Assembly (NCBI GenBank): GCA_010405405.1
Contig: MU004230.1
Span: forward strand, 2,191,744 to 2,255,743
From: Microthyrium microscopicum
Taxonomy: Eukaryota > Ascomycota > Dothideomycetes > Microthyriales > Microthyriaceae
Length of the DNA: 64,000 bases
Direction of reading: 5' to 3'
Shown: positions 23,197 to 34,873 of the stretch, in pieces
Layout: the number at the start of each line of letters is the position of its first letter
Position numbering within the stretch: position 1 is the stretch's first letter
Translations under genes and position numbers: made by a program
Notes under the pieces: model-generated
The model's database searches: none
Told to the model about the DNA's origin: nothing
Seen by the model: the letters and a program-made list of their open reading frames with translations, nothing else

Positions 23197-23401
23197 GATG
23201 AATGGTGGTGGTTTTGAGAGTTGAGTGGGCAAAAGGACGAGAGACAAGCTGGGTTCTTAGTGGTGCGAGAAAAGAGTTTTGATATGCGATGCGCTAGTAT
23301 AATCAGGCTTCCGGAAAACTGTTTGTTTAAGAAAAGCGGTTTGTCGATGGCAAAGTCGAGGATGAAATTTGGAGGAGAGGTTTGAGAGGTTTGAGTGGAA
23401 A

Positions 23402-23437
23402 ACGCGTGAAGCAACAGAGGCGCGTGGTTTCGCGTTT
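23402..23437 (-). promoter_or_regulatory. MCB and E2F-like sites in the PCNA promoter
   Basis: An exact ACGCGT (MluI cell-cycle box) lies at 23402-23407, and TTTCGCGTTT lies at 23428-23437. Another GCGCG core sits between them at 23420-23424. They are 200-240 bp upstream of the PCNA start. ACGCGT is the MBF site that drives G1/S genes, including POL30 in yeast, and TTTCGCG matches E2F-type sites. That they act here is inferred from the match and the target gene. Confidence 0.6.
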
Positions 23438-23910
23438 TGAACGCTTTGGCCAACTTGCCCCGCGCTCTAACAGACCCTGCCTTCTGCAATTGGATCTACA
23501 GGATGGTATATCCTCAAAATCATGTTAACAACCATCTATACCTCATGTCAAACTTACTAGCCATGGACGTTGACGTTGAGGGAGACCTTCTACAGCATTC
23601 GAGGTCAAAAATACTCGCCAAATCGAAACCCCGCACATGATGTTCGATTTACGACAGCATAGTCACAATGTCTATAAGACCAGCACTGGAGTCTTTGACT
23701 TGGGAGCTGATTTTTATCACCTGGCCTACTTGTGATTTATCCATTTCATCTTCTAAGGTATGGGAGATATCTAATGTTTCTGAGCACCAGTGTGAGGACA
23801 ATCGAGTGACCCATTGCATATCTCATATGCAACACCGAACCCAGATATGCTTGATGCTTTTGAAAACGTCCCATATAATATTCGTGATGTGCATGTCTCA
23901 TATGCTGTGC
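23438..23910. other. Spacer upstream of PCNA, no gene seen
   Basis: This carries the distal PCNA promoter and the 3' region of the rhodanese-domain gene. Open frames over the stretch are short and have no recognisable content. Confidence 0.45.
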
Positions 23911-24983
23911 CTACATGGCCATACTATTCTGGTCTCCCTCTTCAGCACCCTCCTCATCCCTAGATCGCTTCGATTGCGAGGCTCCTTGCTCTTCATTGCC
24001 AACTCTTTTCACGCCAGTCCGTTGATCACTGAATTGTTGCCAGTAAGAAGGTACATAAACGTCCATGAAATGAGTAAATGGTTCTCCTCGTAGCGCCCAT
24101 CCCTTGATACCACCATCCAGCACGAAGACCTGCGGTGTCGGTGGCATCTCCATCATTTGACATCGCTCCTGAACATAGTCCATAAACCAGCCCGCACATC
24201 GAGGACCACGGCCATTCGAGGATCCTAAAGTTAGGCATTAGATCTATCAACAAGGATTTGATAGGGCTCCCATAGCTTACCACAGTAAAACACAACTCTG
24301 CTAATAACAGCCAACCCATCCCCAGCACAAAGTCTAAAAAGCGTCGACATATTCAATGGAAAGCTCTGCGCCGGCAAATTCAAGCTCCCTCTAATCGTCC
24401 CACCCTCGTAATCCGTCCGTCGAACATCAACTAGCAATGTGCCAGCATTCAGGAGATCTCCAAGGATCATAAATTGCCGCACCAGTTGCTGTGGGTCCAT
24501 CAGCGGCGCAACGCTGCGGGGCTGAGGGAACTGTGATGCTGGATCGTTGGGCGCGACCATCTTGGACGATGGCGCCACCGGCTTTGGCACAAAGTTTTGA
24601 TTCATGGCTTGTGGGATTTGGACTGGAGTTTGTGGTTGTTGGAAGTCGCTGGGGGTGGATTGTGGGGGATAGGTAGTGGGGAGGTTGTGGAGCTGGGATA
24701 GATAATTGACTTGGTCTTCGTTTAGTGGGATCGTTGGTATAAAGGTTAAAAATAATGCTTGCGGTTGAACGGCCCAGGCTGGTGAGATTGATGCTATTAA
24801 TACGTTCTTGACTGGGGTAACAGAAAATCGGCTGGGCTGGGCTTTTGTATGGGTTGCTTGGGTAGAGGACCTGTCGTGTACGCTAGAGTTTGTTTCGAAA
24901 TATGTTGCACTGGAGTTTGAAGATCTATGCTGTTTCACAAAACATTGTGTTTCCCCAAAGTGCATAGAGTTTGGAAACTGCAT
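23911..24983 (-). CDS. Rhodanese-domain (Cdc25-like) protein
   Basis: Two exons (24983-24281, 24224-23911) joined across GTAAGC..TTTAG give 338 residues if ATG 24983 is used. The start is the least certain part: the open frame continues upstream without an ATG, and an upstream intron is possible. The C-terminal half is a rhodanese fold. GTLLVDVRRTDYEGGTIRGS is the CH2A/CH2B-like entry. The active loop FYCGSSNGRG is assembled across the splice junction and has the CX5R length used by Cdc25/Acr2-type phosphatase-like rhodaneses, not the CX4 loop of sulfurtransferases. The N-terminal 150 residues are Pro/Gln-rich and probably disordered. The tail is basic/acidic (SQSKRSRDEEGAEEGD). A tyrosine/arsenate-type phosphatase or related activity is possible. 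The substrate is unknown. Confidence 0.72.
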
Positions 24984-25127
24984 GCAGTCAATGGGGCGCA
25001 AAGGCTGAATATAGATAGGACCTGACTCAAGAGACGTTATATTCAAACACAGGAACAAAATAGATTCAGGGGTATTATGCTCTAGGTATAAAACGTCTAG
25101 ATGTAAAAACGCTAAGATATCAACATG

Positions 25128-27422
25128 CTATTGATGCTTCTTCTCCTTCTGATTATTGACCTTATCCAACTCAGCATGGGAGCTGGTAGATTTTCTGGTT
25201 CCGTTTTCTTTTCCATCTTCTTGTTTCACCTTCTTCAGTATATCTGCATAGGTGACAGGTACAGGACCGTCCCTCTTCCTACCATTGCGAATTCGATCTA
25301 ATTCTTGTTCAAGCTTTTTGCTCAAACGATCGGCAATCCACTGGCTTTCTGAGACTCTGGCCATTAGGGGACTTCGAAGTCCCATCCAGCTCCAGACCCT
25401 GGTTTCCTCTCCATCGTCCGCTTTCCCAAGCTCATGTGCTCTAGAGAGGTCACTCTTCGAATTTGGGTTGCGGTGAAGAGATGCATCGGCCTCGTCTTGG
25501 CCTAAGAGCTTGAGGAAGAACGCCCAGTCTTGATAATCGTACTTCTTTCCTGGGCTTTCCGTGAGATGTGTCATGACTATAACTAGCTCTCGGGTCAACA
25601 CATAGACATAGTTGAAGGTATCCCGAGCATCAGGGTCCATGTTGTTGCTGTCTGTGCTGTCCAGCGACGAACTTCGAGATTTGTTCTTGTCGACTTCGTT
25701 GTCAGCAATGTGTTCGGCAAATCGATCCAAAATCTGATTTCTCATGACATGATGTGGATCACCTTTCTCGGCCTCTTCCTCTGGTGCATCACCATCGTTG
25801 TCTTCGCGAGGCAAAAATCCTGGTGGCTGATTGGTACCAGCAAATTCCTTCGGGTTGACCTTGAGTCCTCTGAATATGCTGCTAAAAACGCGTTGAAGGC
25901 TCTCGTGAGCTCGCGATTCACCCGGTAAGATGGTCACTGTTCCGGCCCAGATTACCGCATCCGTAAAGCCTCGAATGATAGTGTCGCCCATGTGAGAGAT
26001 CAAGACAGTCAAGGTTGGGACGGCAATAATCGTCCACAGAACAAAAAATGGTTTGCCTGAATTGCTTACAGGCTCATAGTCGCCATAGCCTATTGTCGTA
26101 AGAGATGTGAACGAGAAATAGAGTGCTTGAAAGTACGTCCACTTCTGGTCGAACTGTTCAGTGACGTAGAATACTGCTGCTCCTACTAGCCAGAGTGCCA
26201 ATGTTGCGGAAGTGGAAACCAGCAAAGCAATCCACCGTTGATGGTTTTCCGCTTGCTCCTCAATCTTTCGCATTAGCAAGAACTCCTGTTCTCGACGTCG
26301 AGGTTCGCTCATGGTATCAGCTTTTTCTTGGAAATGATACTTTTTGAACCACGACACCTTGATCGTGTTCTTCTCTGTATCGATGGATCGAACAGTTTTC
26401 TCTCTCTGTTTCTCCAGAAATCGAGCCGCCATCTTCTCTTTCCCGCGCTGCAAGACCAAACTTCTTACAGATCCTATGACCAGACCAATGGAGAGAATGC
26501 CGGCAATTGCATATGGAAATAATAACGCCTGGCCGAGTGCCGTTTTGGGAGTTAATGGAGCTCCAAGACCAATGGTCAATAAAGTGAAATCGGCCCAGAA
26601 GACTGCATCGAGATACTTCCATTTTTCGATCGATTTGAAGACTAATGCTCCAAGGAGCAGGTACATCAAGAAACCAATGGTTTGGAGCATTAGTGTACGT
26701 TGAGCCGTCGTTAAAGTGAATTCTTTCTCGTAGTGACCCTTGACAGCACCGACGACAGTAAAAATCATCAGACCAGCAACTATACAGTACAAGCCTGCTG
26801 CTCCTATGGCGTAATAGAAGGCCTGTGTCAAAGCATGTGCTTCTGGGGGATTGGGGCGAAATCCGGTAGATCGAGCTGATGCTGCCGCAACAAGTCCAAT
26901 GAGCATGAAGCCAGACATGAACCATCCTACGATGATAATAGGCTGGGCAATATGTAATGCCAACCTCCGAGCCATATTAAGCAAAAGAGCTCCATTTGCG
27001 ATCAAAGCAAAGACGAGAGAGATGGCGTTCACTGCGATGAGCCTAGTGGAGGTCAATAGTGCGACTATAGAGCCTGGTGTTCAACTACTTACCAGTGAGG
27101 ATCTTTGATGTCAACACCTTGGGCTTCTGTACCACCTGGAGGAATGGTAGAACGCCATGGTTGGACCAATGCGCAGATAGAGAAAAAGCTAGCAATTGGG
27201 CCAAATGTGCCAGCTATTAGAGGCACCCCTGTGCTTGCAAACCACCAGCGACTTGCATCCATTAATTGTGTACATATATTAACATGAAGATCAGAGCTTT
27301 ACATACCTTGGTTTCAGAAAGTTCATAATCTCTTCGGTGTCTTGATTTGGTCCCGAGGGCATATTCTTCTCGATATCTGCAGCGATCTCAGATATCGGCT
27401 CGGCGGTCCCTGGGTCGTTCAT
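25128..27422 (-). CDS. TOK1: TOK1-type outward-rectifying potassium channel
   Basis: Three exons (27422-27307, 27251-27093, 27042-25128) give 729 residues. The first two exons encode the cytosolic N terminus and the first membrane segment (SRWWFASTGVPLIAGTFGP and the following hydrophobic run). Two pore loops are clear: FTLLTIGLG near residue 248 and SLTTIGYGDY near residue 408. Eight membrane spans are readable (six before or around P1 and two around P2), the 8-TM/2-pore layout unique to fungal TOK channels. A long hydrophilic tail of about 270 residues holds acidic and Ser-rich stretches and ends in Lys-rich sequence. TOK channels release potassium across the plasma membrane on depolarisation. 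Introns are 27252-27306 (GTATGT) and 27043-27092 (GTAAGT). Confidence 0.93.
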
Positions 27423-28619
27423 GATGTCGGTAGCTGTGGATTTGAACCCACAGTATAGAGTATAACACGGACGATTGATGAATGGGTCGCGCTCTTCAAC
27501 AACTGGTAAGAACCTGACAGCTGTTGGATATGGGTACCTGGCTATGCATAAGCACTCAATAAGTCGCAGTAGAAGACCGTGCTACCCGGGTAGTACTCTA
27601 GAGTACCTATTGATTGGGTGTCCAATTTTTATGCTTTTCTGGGGAAGTAACGGACTGGCTGGGCGATCTCTTGACAACGAACCCTATTCATGTATGAAGC
27701 ATTGGAGGCTGGAGGTGAGGCTCTTCAGGATCTTGATCGCAAGCTCAAATAAAAAAGCAAATACAAGATGTTCATCGAAAATGTTAATGCATCTTGGATC
27801 GTAGGTGTACTGTACGAAAGATTAAGTTGGCGCTGAACGCGTCAAAAAACCGAAATGATGTAATTTTTCAACTAAAGAACCAAGGCAGAGGCAAGGATGG
27901 GCGGATGGATGCAGTGCAGTTGAGAAGCAAGGCACAGAGCACGCGCTAAGATCCGCCATCTTGATCTTCCTCCACCTGCATCGCAATCTGACTCAGGGTC
28001 CTCCATCTGACTTGTATTTTTGTGTAAGATGGGCTGCTTGAAAGCTCGAATACGTTCCGTACGTTGACGATGCATCAAGATGGAGTGATGACTTGCTTCC
28101 ATCTGGTCCCTGAGATCCTTGGACCGGAAGGAGCCGACGTCCAGCCACCTAATTTATACAACGAGATTTGCGCACTGGAAGATCAACCTTATCTCAACAA
28201 CATTCATCTGGTCACACTGTGAGACATCACAGTCATTAATCTCTCTTTCTTGAAAACGCTAGGAAATGCTTCAGCTCTCAAAAGTTCGGCTGCTCGCGTG
28301 GCTAGACTGAATGTCATGCAAGACGGCCCAAGTGCATAAAGTCATACTTCTGCCCACTCAGGTCATATCAACGGACGCTCCGGATTCTTGACATCGTACC
28401 ATATTTGGTTCATTAAGGCACATCAGCTAGCCACGATGCCAGCACGTACAATTGAGATATTCCTTTACGTCCACGACCTAGGCCTGGGCCAATGCACTGG
28501 AAATACTCAATGCTATTGCTGCAGATAACTACTAGTAGATAAAGACCCAGGCATTTCATCGAATTGTTCAAAAATATTTTACTCGTCTCCATATACCCGA
28601 CCTCTACATTAAAATTATC
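27423..28619. other. Divergent promoter region, no gene seen
   Basis: About 1.2 kb between the starts of TOK1 (minus) and the secreted NTF2-like gene (plus). It contains short random frames only. A perfect 6-bp palindrome with an 8-nt loop (27434-27453) lies just upstream of the TOK1 start. It looks like a tRNA T-arm but is not one. Confidence 0.45.
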
Positions 28620-29180
28620 ATGGTTCAACTTACCTCTCTTCTAGTTCCTCTGTTCGCCGTCGCTTCCTTGGCCTCATCCAGTCCCAAATGTCTTACCGAT
28701 GATGAAGCCTGGAGTTTCTCAAGAAGATGGCTTGATATCTGGAGTACTGGAAAATTGACCAAGGAAAGTCAATTGTACAAGCTGGTCACCAAAAACGTCC
28801 TCAACCTCGATGGAACGTATGGAGCCGCCACAATCGGTATCGATGCTTTGTACGCTTCTGCTACATACGTAGACCCTCTGGTCACCGATGTCGTCCAAAG
28901 TCCAGAATTTGTCTTTCACAGTTGCGACTCAATTGCAGCTCGTTGGAGCTATAACGCTGTTTCCACAGGCAATGGATCGTACGTTCTCCCGTCTATCATC
29001 TATGAACGGTAGGATAAGATGCTAACTTTACATAGCACGGTTCCTGCAGGAACAAAGATCTTCCTTGAGGGCATCGAGCTTTTGACAGTGGACTTGAAAT
29101 CGCGCCTTATCTACAACTCAACCTCAAGCGCCGATTGGGTTCTTCTCGCAACACAACTGGGACAGACTGTCAATCTATAA
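28620..29180 (+). CDS. Small secreted NTF2-like protein
   Basis: Two exons (28620-28978, 29036-29180) give 167 residues. The intron (GTACGT..CATAG, with GCTAAC as branch) restores the reading through GNGSTVPAGT. Residues 1-20 (MVQLTSLLVPLFAVASLASS) are a clean signal peptide with a small-residue cleavage site near SLASS-SP. The rest has the fungal NTF2-like layout: an N-terminal helix with DEAWSFSRRWLDIWSTGKL, then VFHSCDSIAARWSY, AGTKIFLEGIELLTVDL and a final SSADWVLLATQLG. This fold binds small hydrophobic molecules or acts as a scaffold, and many fungal genomes carry secreted versions of unknown role. Two Cys remain after cleavage, near the start and in HSC. It could be an effector-like extracellular protein, but nothing here proves it. 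Confidence 0.82.
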
Positions 29181-30192
29181 GTCAAGCAAAACTTGTTGCA
29201 TATCATAAAGCAGTTTGGTATCTGCCAGCGGCTAATCACTTGGACATGCCATTCCATATATAGAAAAGCTAGATCGACCATTTGGCTCATCAATTTGAGG
29301 AGTTATAAACATAGAGAATCAAATTTTTGACCAAACTTTAACGTTCGATATTTTGTTGAACATTCCGTCCTTCTGGACAGTGATCGGCATCGCGGCACCA
29401 ACAATCTGTCCGTCGCATATGCAAGGTGCGTCTCAATCTGATCTCTGATCCCAATCCAATAATCAGCCTTCGCTAAGACTGGGAGAAAGAGGCTGGCCTG
29501 GCCTATCTTGGCATGCATTCCACGTGCATTCAAGCACTACTCCACATGAAAATTGTGGGACTATCAAAAGCCTCATTGAAACTGATGTATGATTGGCTGC
29601 CCTACCGGCACTTTTGCAAGCTTTCAGCTTTCCACGCGAAGATGGGGACGGTAGGGCTGTTCTTCATGAATGCCACACTCGAAAGATATCTACGACTCCT
29701 AGGGAGCAAAAGGACGACCTGCGATGAATGACCACGAGTCTTCGATGATACGTGGCAATTACCAGCTCTCAGGGGCTCCCTTGTGGTTCTAGAATTCAGG
29801 CTAAATCGTCTGGTCGTGAGCCACATGCAGATCATAACATCTTTGGCCTGGCCCCAATTCCAATGCGCGATGCGATGAGATTTGCAGGTCCGCAAAATGG
29901 GATAGTAAGATCGTGCAGCCTTACTTACGAAGCAACGAAAACAAGATCACAACTTCGAAAGGGTTTTGTTGTCGGCAGCAGTCTCCTACCTATTTCTCCT
30001 GCGAGTCTTCACGAATCCAACGGAAGCATATCCTTGAACCTTTCGAAGCTGGAAAACAGTCCTTGCATTAATTTCAATCCATTAGAAACGACTAAGGTAC
30101 CTATCTATCTCATGGAGCTCGTAAGGCTTTTCAAGACGTCCTCCGCGCCGGCAAATTAATCATTGAAATTGATAGTCACGGCGTTTGCGAAC
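29181..30192. other. Intergenic, no convincing gene
   Basis: About 1 kb between the convergent ends of the NTF2-like gene (plus) and the exonuclease gene (minus). Frames of 97 to 135 codons exist on both strands. They overlap and have no recognisable domain, so I treat them as chance. Confidence 0.45.
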
Positions 30193-31005
30193 CTAGTTGC
30201 TTACCAAATAGTTCAAATGATCATTTTCGTTTGGTGACCAGGGAGCTAACGACTTGTAGGTTCCCACGGGCTGATAGTTTGGTTCTTGCGAAGCAATCAC
30301 CCTCTCCTCGGTTCTTCTTCCAACTATTTTAAGCCACGATTCATCGCCTCCATGGAGTCTGTTCCACAACTCAGGGAGAACCTGAACATCGCCAACACAG
30401 TAAGAGACGATATCGTCGGACATAGGGCGCTCGTTCAACGCCTCAAATGATCCACCACGGTCCGGATCAAACAAATCCTTTCCTTTTACTTTGGCTGCAC
30501 CCCAGCCGCTTGCGAAGACGGAACCTCCCAGGTAAACTTTCTGAACATAATTCTCTAGGCTGCCCACGAACCTGCGAGATTTTGTAGTTGCCCTAGCAGC
30601 GTTTTCCATCAGTTGAATGTCCACCACTCCTTGCAATGCCACCCCGAAAAGGGCGAACAAGGCGTCCGAATCATTACGAACGTCCCAGAAGGCCTTCGGA
30701 ATCCTTGCATCTTGAAGGATGTCTTTCAGAGTTAGGTTTTGCTGGGTTCCAGCGGTGTCGAATGCTTGCGCTCCTAGCTGATGAACGTCAATTAGATAGG
30801 TGGTTAGGCTTGCATCGCCCGTATCGAGCAGAAGGGTGAAAATGGAAATTGTGCCTTCACGAGAGAGCTGTTCGCCTTCTAGATCAATGTACATAGTTGG
30901 CTTGGACACCTCTGGGCCTCCATGAAGTGCAACAACCTGGTCGACCAGCTCGCGGATTTGGCCTGCTGCATTGATAATCTTTGGTATGACTGGCTTTACA
31001 GTCAT
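30193..31005 (-). CDS. DEDDy 3'-5' exonuclease domain protein (EXD1-like)
   Basis: A single exon of 270 residues starting MTVKPVIPKIINAAGQI. The RNase D/WRN-type 3'-5' exonuclease motifs are in order: MYIDLEGEQL (Exo I, D and E) at residues 38-47, KAFWDVRNDSDALF (Exo II, D) near residue 105, and VSYCVGDVQVLPELW (Exo III, YxxxD) near residue 205. All four acidic residues and the Tyr of the DEDDy set are visible. The family removes nucleotides from RNA or DNA 3' ends with two metal ions. The EXD1-like fungal members have no settled substrate. No signal peptide, membrane span or extra RNA-binding domain is present. The protein is short, containing little beyond the nuclease domain. Confidence 0.85.
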   Translation of the reverse strand: MTVKPVIPKIINAAGQIRELVDQVVALHGGPEVSKPTMYIDLEGEQLSREGTISIFTLLLDTGDASLTTYLIDVHQLGAQAFDTAGTQQNLTLKDILQDARIPKAFWDVRNDSDALFALFGVALQGVVDIQLMENAARATTKSRRFVGSLENYVQKVYLGGSVFASGWGAAKVKGKDLFDPDRGGSFEALNERPMSDDIVSYCVGDVQVLPELWNRLHGGDESWLKIVGRRTEERVIASQEPNYQPVGTYKSLAPWSPNENDHLNYLVSN

Positions 31006-34000
31006 ATTTACGACTTTCCTGGTAGGACAAGAGAGTTGTAAGGATTTTGAAAGCTCGAGATGGATTGGAAAGATTCTTCATTCTTAAGTACTCGTCTAAA
31101 GATGCGTATCGAAGCCATGGGTGTTGCCGAGTTGCTACACAACTGTATTAGTTTGTCGTCCATTTGGAAGAAAAAGACTCAACAAGTTTGCTGTAAGCTT
31201 GTTCTCATGGAGAACTTGACACCAAAGCACCTCATCTGATGCCCCTTTGGGTGGAAATTCACGCTTGACCTCTTTTAGGCAATCGACACGCTATTTGCGG
31301 GAGGAGCCGTAGTTTGTGGCGTTCAAGGGATCAACCATTTCCACCTTCAACCAGATCTTGAATTCCTTGCTTGTTCTGCTTGCTGACAACTTTGCCAACT
31401 CTTTCTGCAACATCCACATCAGCTCACAGCCGTCCGTCGTTTGGCGCGCCGACACTGCATCCCTGGAAGTTGTTGGTATATGGTCCAACCATCAAGCAGG
31501 TCTCTGACCAACACGACACTCCATCGCTCAATGGATCGATGCCTACGAGCAGAGGGTCGGAAGCCTCACTGTGCAAACATTGCCATCCATCTCAAATTAG
31601 ACCGGTCATGAGCTATGCTTCCACTGTAATCTGCGCGCAAGCAAAAGGTCATCCTCGCGTTTCTATACCAAACAAGGCCCCCATTTCCTTAGCAGGAGGA
31701 TCTTGCAGGATTGCTTCATCCGATATCAATGTCTATCATGCATCACCATAGACCAAGATGACGAGGTCATTCAAGCGGCTGGATCCATCCAAGATGGGAA
31801 CACCATAAGCTTTATGTCTGCCATGTGCCATCCATCAGGCAAAGCTATGCTCATCATGACTGAGATCGGTCTCGCGCTTGAGACTTTGCCTACCTCATTC
31901 AGGAAAGTCTGACAAGTCATGGCAAGCGTCTGACCTACTGGCAAATCTCTGATATCAGCAGCGACCATTCTCATCAGACCTTGCAACTCATCTTCAAGTC
32001 CAGTCGGAGCGGGAAGTCGATCTTCATCCTTCCCGCCTCAAGATATATTGCATGCCAAAGACGGCACATTCTCCCATTGCATTGAATCCAGGAGCATTCG
32101 GCAGCAGGGCTAGCTGTCCAAAATGCCCAGTTCCTTCGGAAACTTCGACTCTGGTCTGATTCAGAACTTATTTCCCGACTCACACAGCAAAGTCCTCAAG
32201 GGATATGCTTGAATTTCTGCCCAGGAGACAGACACTTTTGCTCTCAGGTTTTGTAACATCGAATTGAAAAATGCTCAACCTGTTCTCCGATTTCTTCGGT
32301 CTGGTCTGCTCGCGTCCAAACAAAATTCAGCAGGCTGTTATGTTTCCACTCAAGAGCCCGTCGCAGAAACATCTCACTGTAACAGCTGGCCTTGAGCCAC
32401 CAAGCCACTCGTTTTCATCTCTTGAGTTTCTTGAATTTATGCCCATGACTCGACCGTCACTCTGAAGGCTTTCTTGCTTGGTATAGATTCGACATATGGA
32501 TTGATTTCGCTGTGCCACGAGACTTCAAGAGCCGGGAAATAATGGATATGGTCGAAGGGCGCGAGCCGCTTCTGAGATCGAGTGTAAGGTGTCCTTGGTA
32601 GTATGTTCAATCTACAGCGACTTCCTGTGATTGATACGGGCACTGATGGTCAGCACTTCATGTTGCTTTGACTGGATTTGATTCGTCTTTCGCCGTCGTG
32701 GTTGGCCCATAGCCCGTGGAGCTTCCGTTCATGGTTTCGCCTTGAAGATTACTGCATCATGCTGTCGAGCAAGCGAGTTCGATTGCTTCGTCAACTTTGA
32801 AAGAGCATGGGATTCGGGAACGGAATCGGGTTCGTTGTTCTTTGAAGGCATGTTCCTGTACGGGAGTTAGCTTTGTTCTCCGAGGAGATTATCAACATCT
32901 CGACCAGCATTCTGCTGCCGTGAAGAGCATGCCGTGATGCTCTCATCAACTTTCCAAGCGCTTGCTCATCCCATGGTGCGTCTGGGATAAGGGAGAGTTC
33001 TGGCCAGCCCTCGATATAGTCTTCGAGGCGAGTTCGGCTCCGTTCCAGCTCGATATTGCGCTGTATCCCATTTCATCAGGCTGTGCTCCCCCCTCTTCTG
33101 TCTCGGTTGCATCTGTGGCCATTGAAGGCTATTGTCGAATTGCATGTCAACATCGGCGATATATGGGCTTTTCTCGAGGATTTCGGAGATTCATACGGCC
33201 ATTGCTGCCACTCCATGCTTTCAGGTCGTTCATTGTGCAATCGTTCGGTATGGATAGGGGAGACTCGGCGGTCTCGTTCACGAGAGTTTCGCATTTTTCG
33301 AGTGAATGGGGACCGACGTCTTCCGACCAAAATCCAGGATGCGAGTTGAAACAAGATTTTTCCGTAATCGAGACAGACAGCTGCTTGTTGATGACTTTCG
33401 ACAAGTTGTTTTGACTGCACAAAAAGCGATTGAGAAGGGCTCCAAGAAAGTAGCGATTTGTCGAGGTGTAGAAGACTCTGAGGGGCGACTACCTGTTAGG
33501 ACGACGCGAATTTGCCAATGTCGCGTAGGTTGATGAGCGTAAAAGATCTCCAGCCAGATGCCGGCTGGGCTCTTTCGACACAATCGGATGAACTGGTCCA
33601 TGGACTGCCGTGATCAATTTCTACGATATGCGAGAACTTGAAGAGGCAGAAGGATCAACAGCTCACTAGCCACGGCGGCCGCGAACGCGTTGGCTTAAGC
33701 TCAGGAGAGACGCAAAACGCAAGGCATCGCTTTCAGCTGCTCTTGATATCGCAGAGAGCCGTAACTTCATAAGGATTTCATTTACGATTGCTTCCTGAGC
33801 CAACGTTGGACTGGTGTATTGGCCACATCTCTTGATCATCTTGTCTTCCAAAAATCCTTTTCATCCAGCGTGAGACAGCTCCTGCGCACAACATACTCAT
33901 GCCAAAGTACGAGTACGTCTACCTTGAGATATGCTTCGGTTCATGACTGAGTATTGCGACAAGGACCTCACATCACCTTGGCTACTACACATTGCTACTC

Positions 34001-34700
34001 TACTGCCGCGAAGGGATTTGGACCTGTCGCTTCCCGATAACTATACAGTGCTATGCTCCTTGCCGCTCATGGCAATGCAGCTTATTCTGAGAAAGAGTCT
34101 TTCGTCCTGGCCAGCCTACAAGGCAACTATGGTAGCGACTTTGAATGCTGACTGGAACTCTTGTTTACTCTATTCGACTTCAACATCTGACATTGAACAT
34201 TGGAATCAGCCTGATCGGTCTAGTTCCTTCTTGTCTCAGGCGTCGTCCTCTTTCCAATCATTGCTGTTGCTCTCCAGCACGTTCTTCTCGCTTCTAGCTT
34301 GACGTCAACACCGTGTCCCTCTTCCCATCGGCATCTCACCTACCTCTCCTAGATTACCCGAAGTTCATCAGGCTAGCTTGTAACAGACACCGCTTGATTG
34401 AGGCTCACAATTACTGTAGCTTCTCCACCACACCTGAGTAAGAGCAAGAGCTCCACGAGCCAGCTACTGTTGACCTATCAACTTGTTTACCTACGACATT
34501 GGCGTATCTACTACCGTCATCAGGCTGAAGTTGGTGTCTCAGGAGTTGAGTTTAGGCATCGTGACTTCCCTTCGAGCACCCTTGCTCTCGTACCCGTGGC
34601 AGGAACGGTGTCCATTGAAGGCCATCCCGTGTTGTTGCCTACGGCCTTTTGTACTTCCGGACCGTGCGTTGCCTCAGCAGCACTCAATATTTAACCAAAT
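31006..34700. other. Gene-poor region with coding-like fragments
   Basis: About 3.7 kb with no intact gene I can defend. Several minus-strand frames look more protein-like than the background: the frame ending at 31291 (LMWMLQKELAKLSASRTSKEF), 32437-32643 (FPALEVSWHSEINPYVES) and 33278-33601 (AGIWLEIFYAHQPTRHWQIR). They lie in different frames with stops between, and I could not link them with splice sites. They may be remains of a decayed host gene or a gene with many introns. Neither can be decided from the sequence alone. Confidence 0.35.
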
Positions 34701-34860
34701 TCTCAATCGTCTTCGTCTACTTCATCTTCACTTCACCAACTTCATCCTCCACTCAACCGCCTCTTCATCCTCCACTCTCTTCTCTTCACACATCTTCTGT
34801 ACACTCACCTTTTCTACACCTTCTTCACTATCCTCAGCAATTTGCGCACTCACTTCGATC
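34701..34860 (+). promoter_or_regulatory. CT-rich leader of the DEAD-box helicase gene
   Basis: The 170 bases before the start codon are almost purely C and T on the coding strand, with repeated TTCATC and CTTCTTC words. Such pyrimidine tracts just upstream of the start are typical of strongly expressed genes in filamentous fungi. Function here is inferred. Confidence 0.5.
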
Positions 34861-34873
34861 ACCAGTGCTCAAT

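Noticed and set aside
26317-26925. 202-codon frame on the minus strand inside the TOK1 exon
   Set aside because: It overlaps the channel's own coding frame in another phase and is rich in His, Trp and Arg. Only the channel frame has family motifs.
27434-27453. tRNA T-arm-like sequence (GGTTCAAATCC on the minus strand)
   Set aside because: The stem is a 6-bp palindrome with an 8-nt loop, not 5 bp with 7 nt. No A box, anticodon arm or acceptor stem lies at the right distance.
32437-32643. Possible H-type lectin-like segment (FPALEVSWHSEINPYV..VTVESW)
   Set aside because: One strand-like match is too little. The expected downstream Ala-Ser-Trp strand is absent and the frame ends at once.
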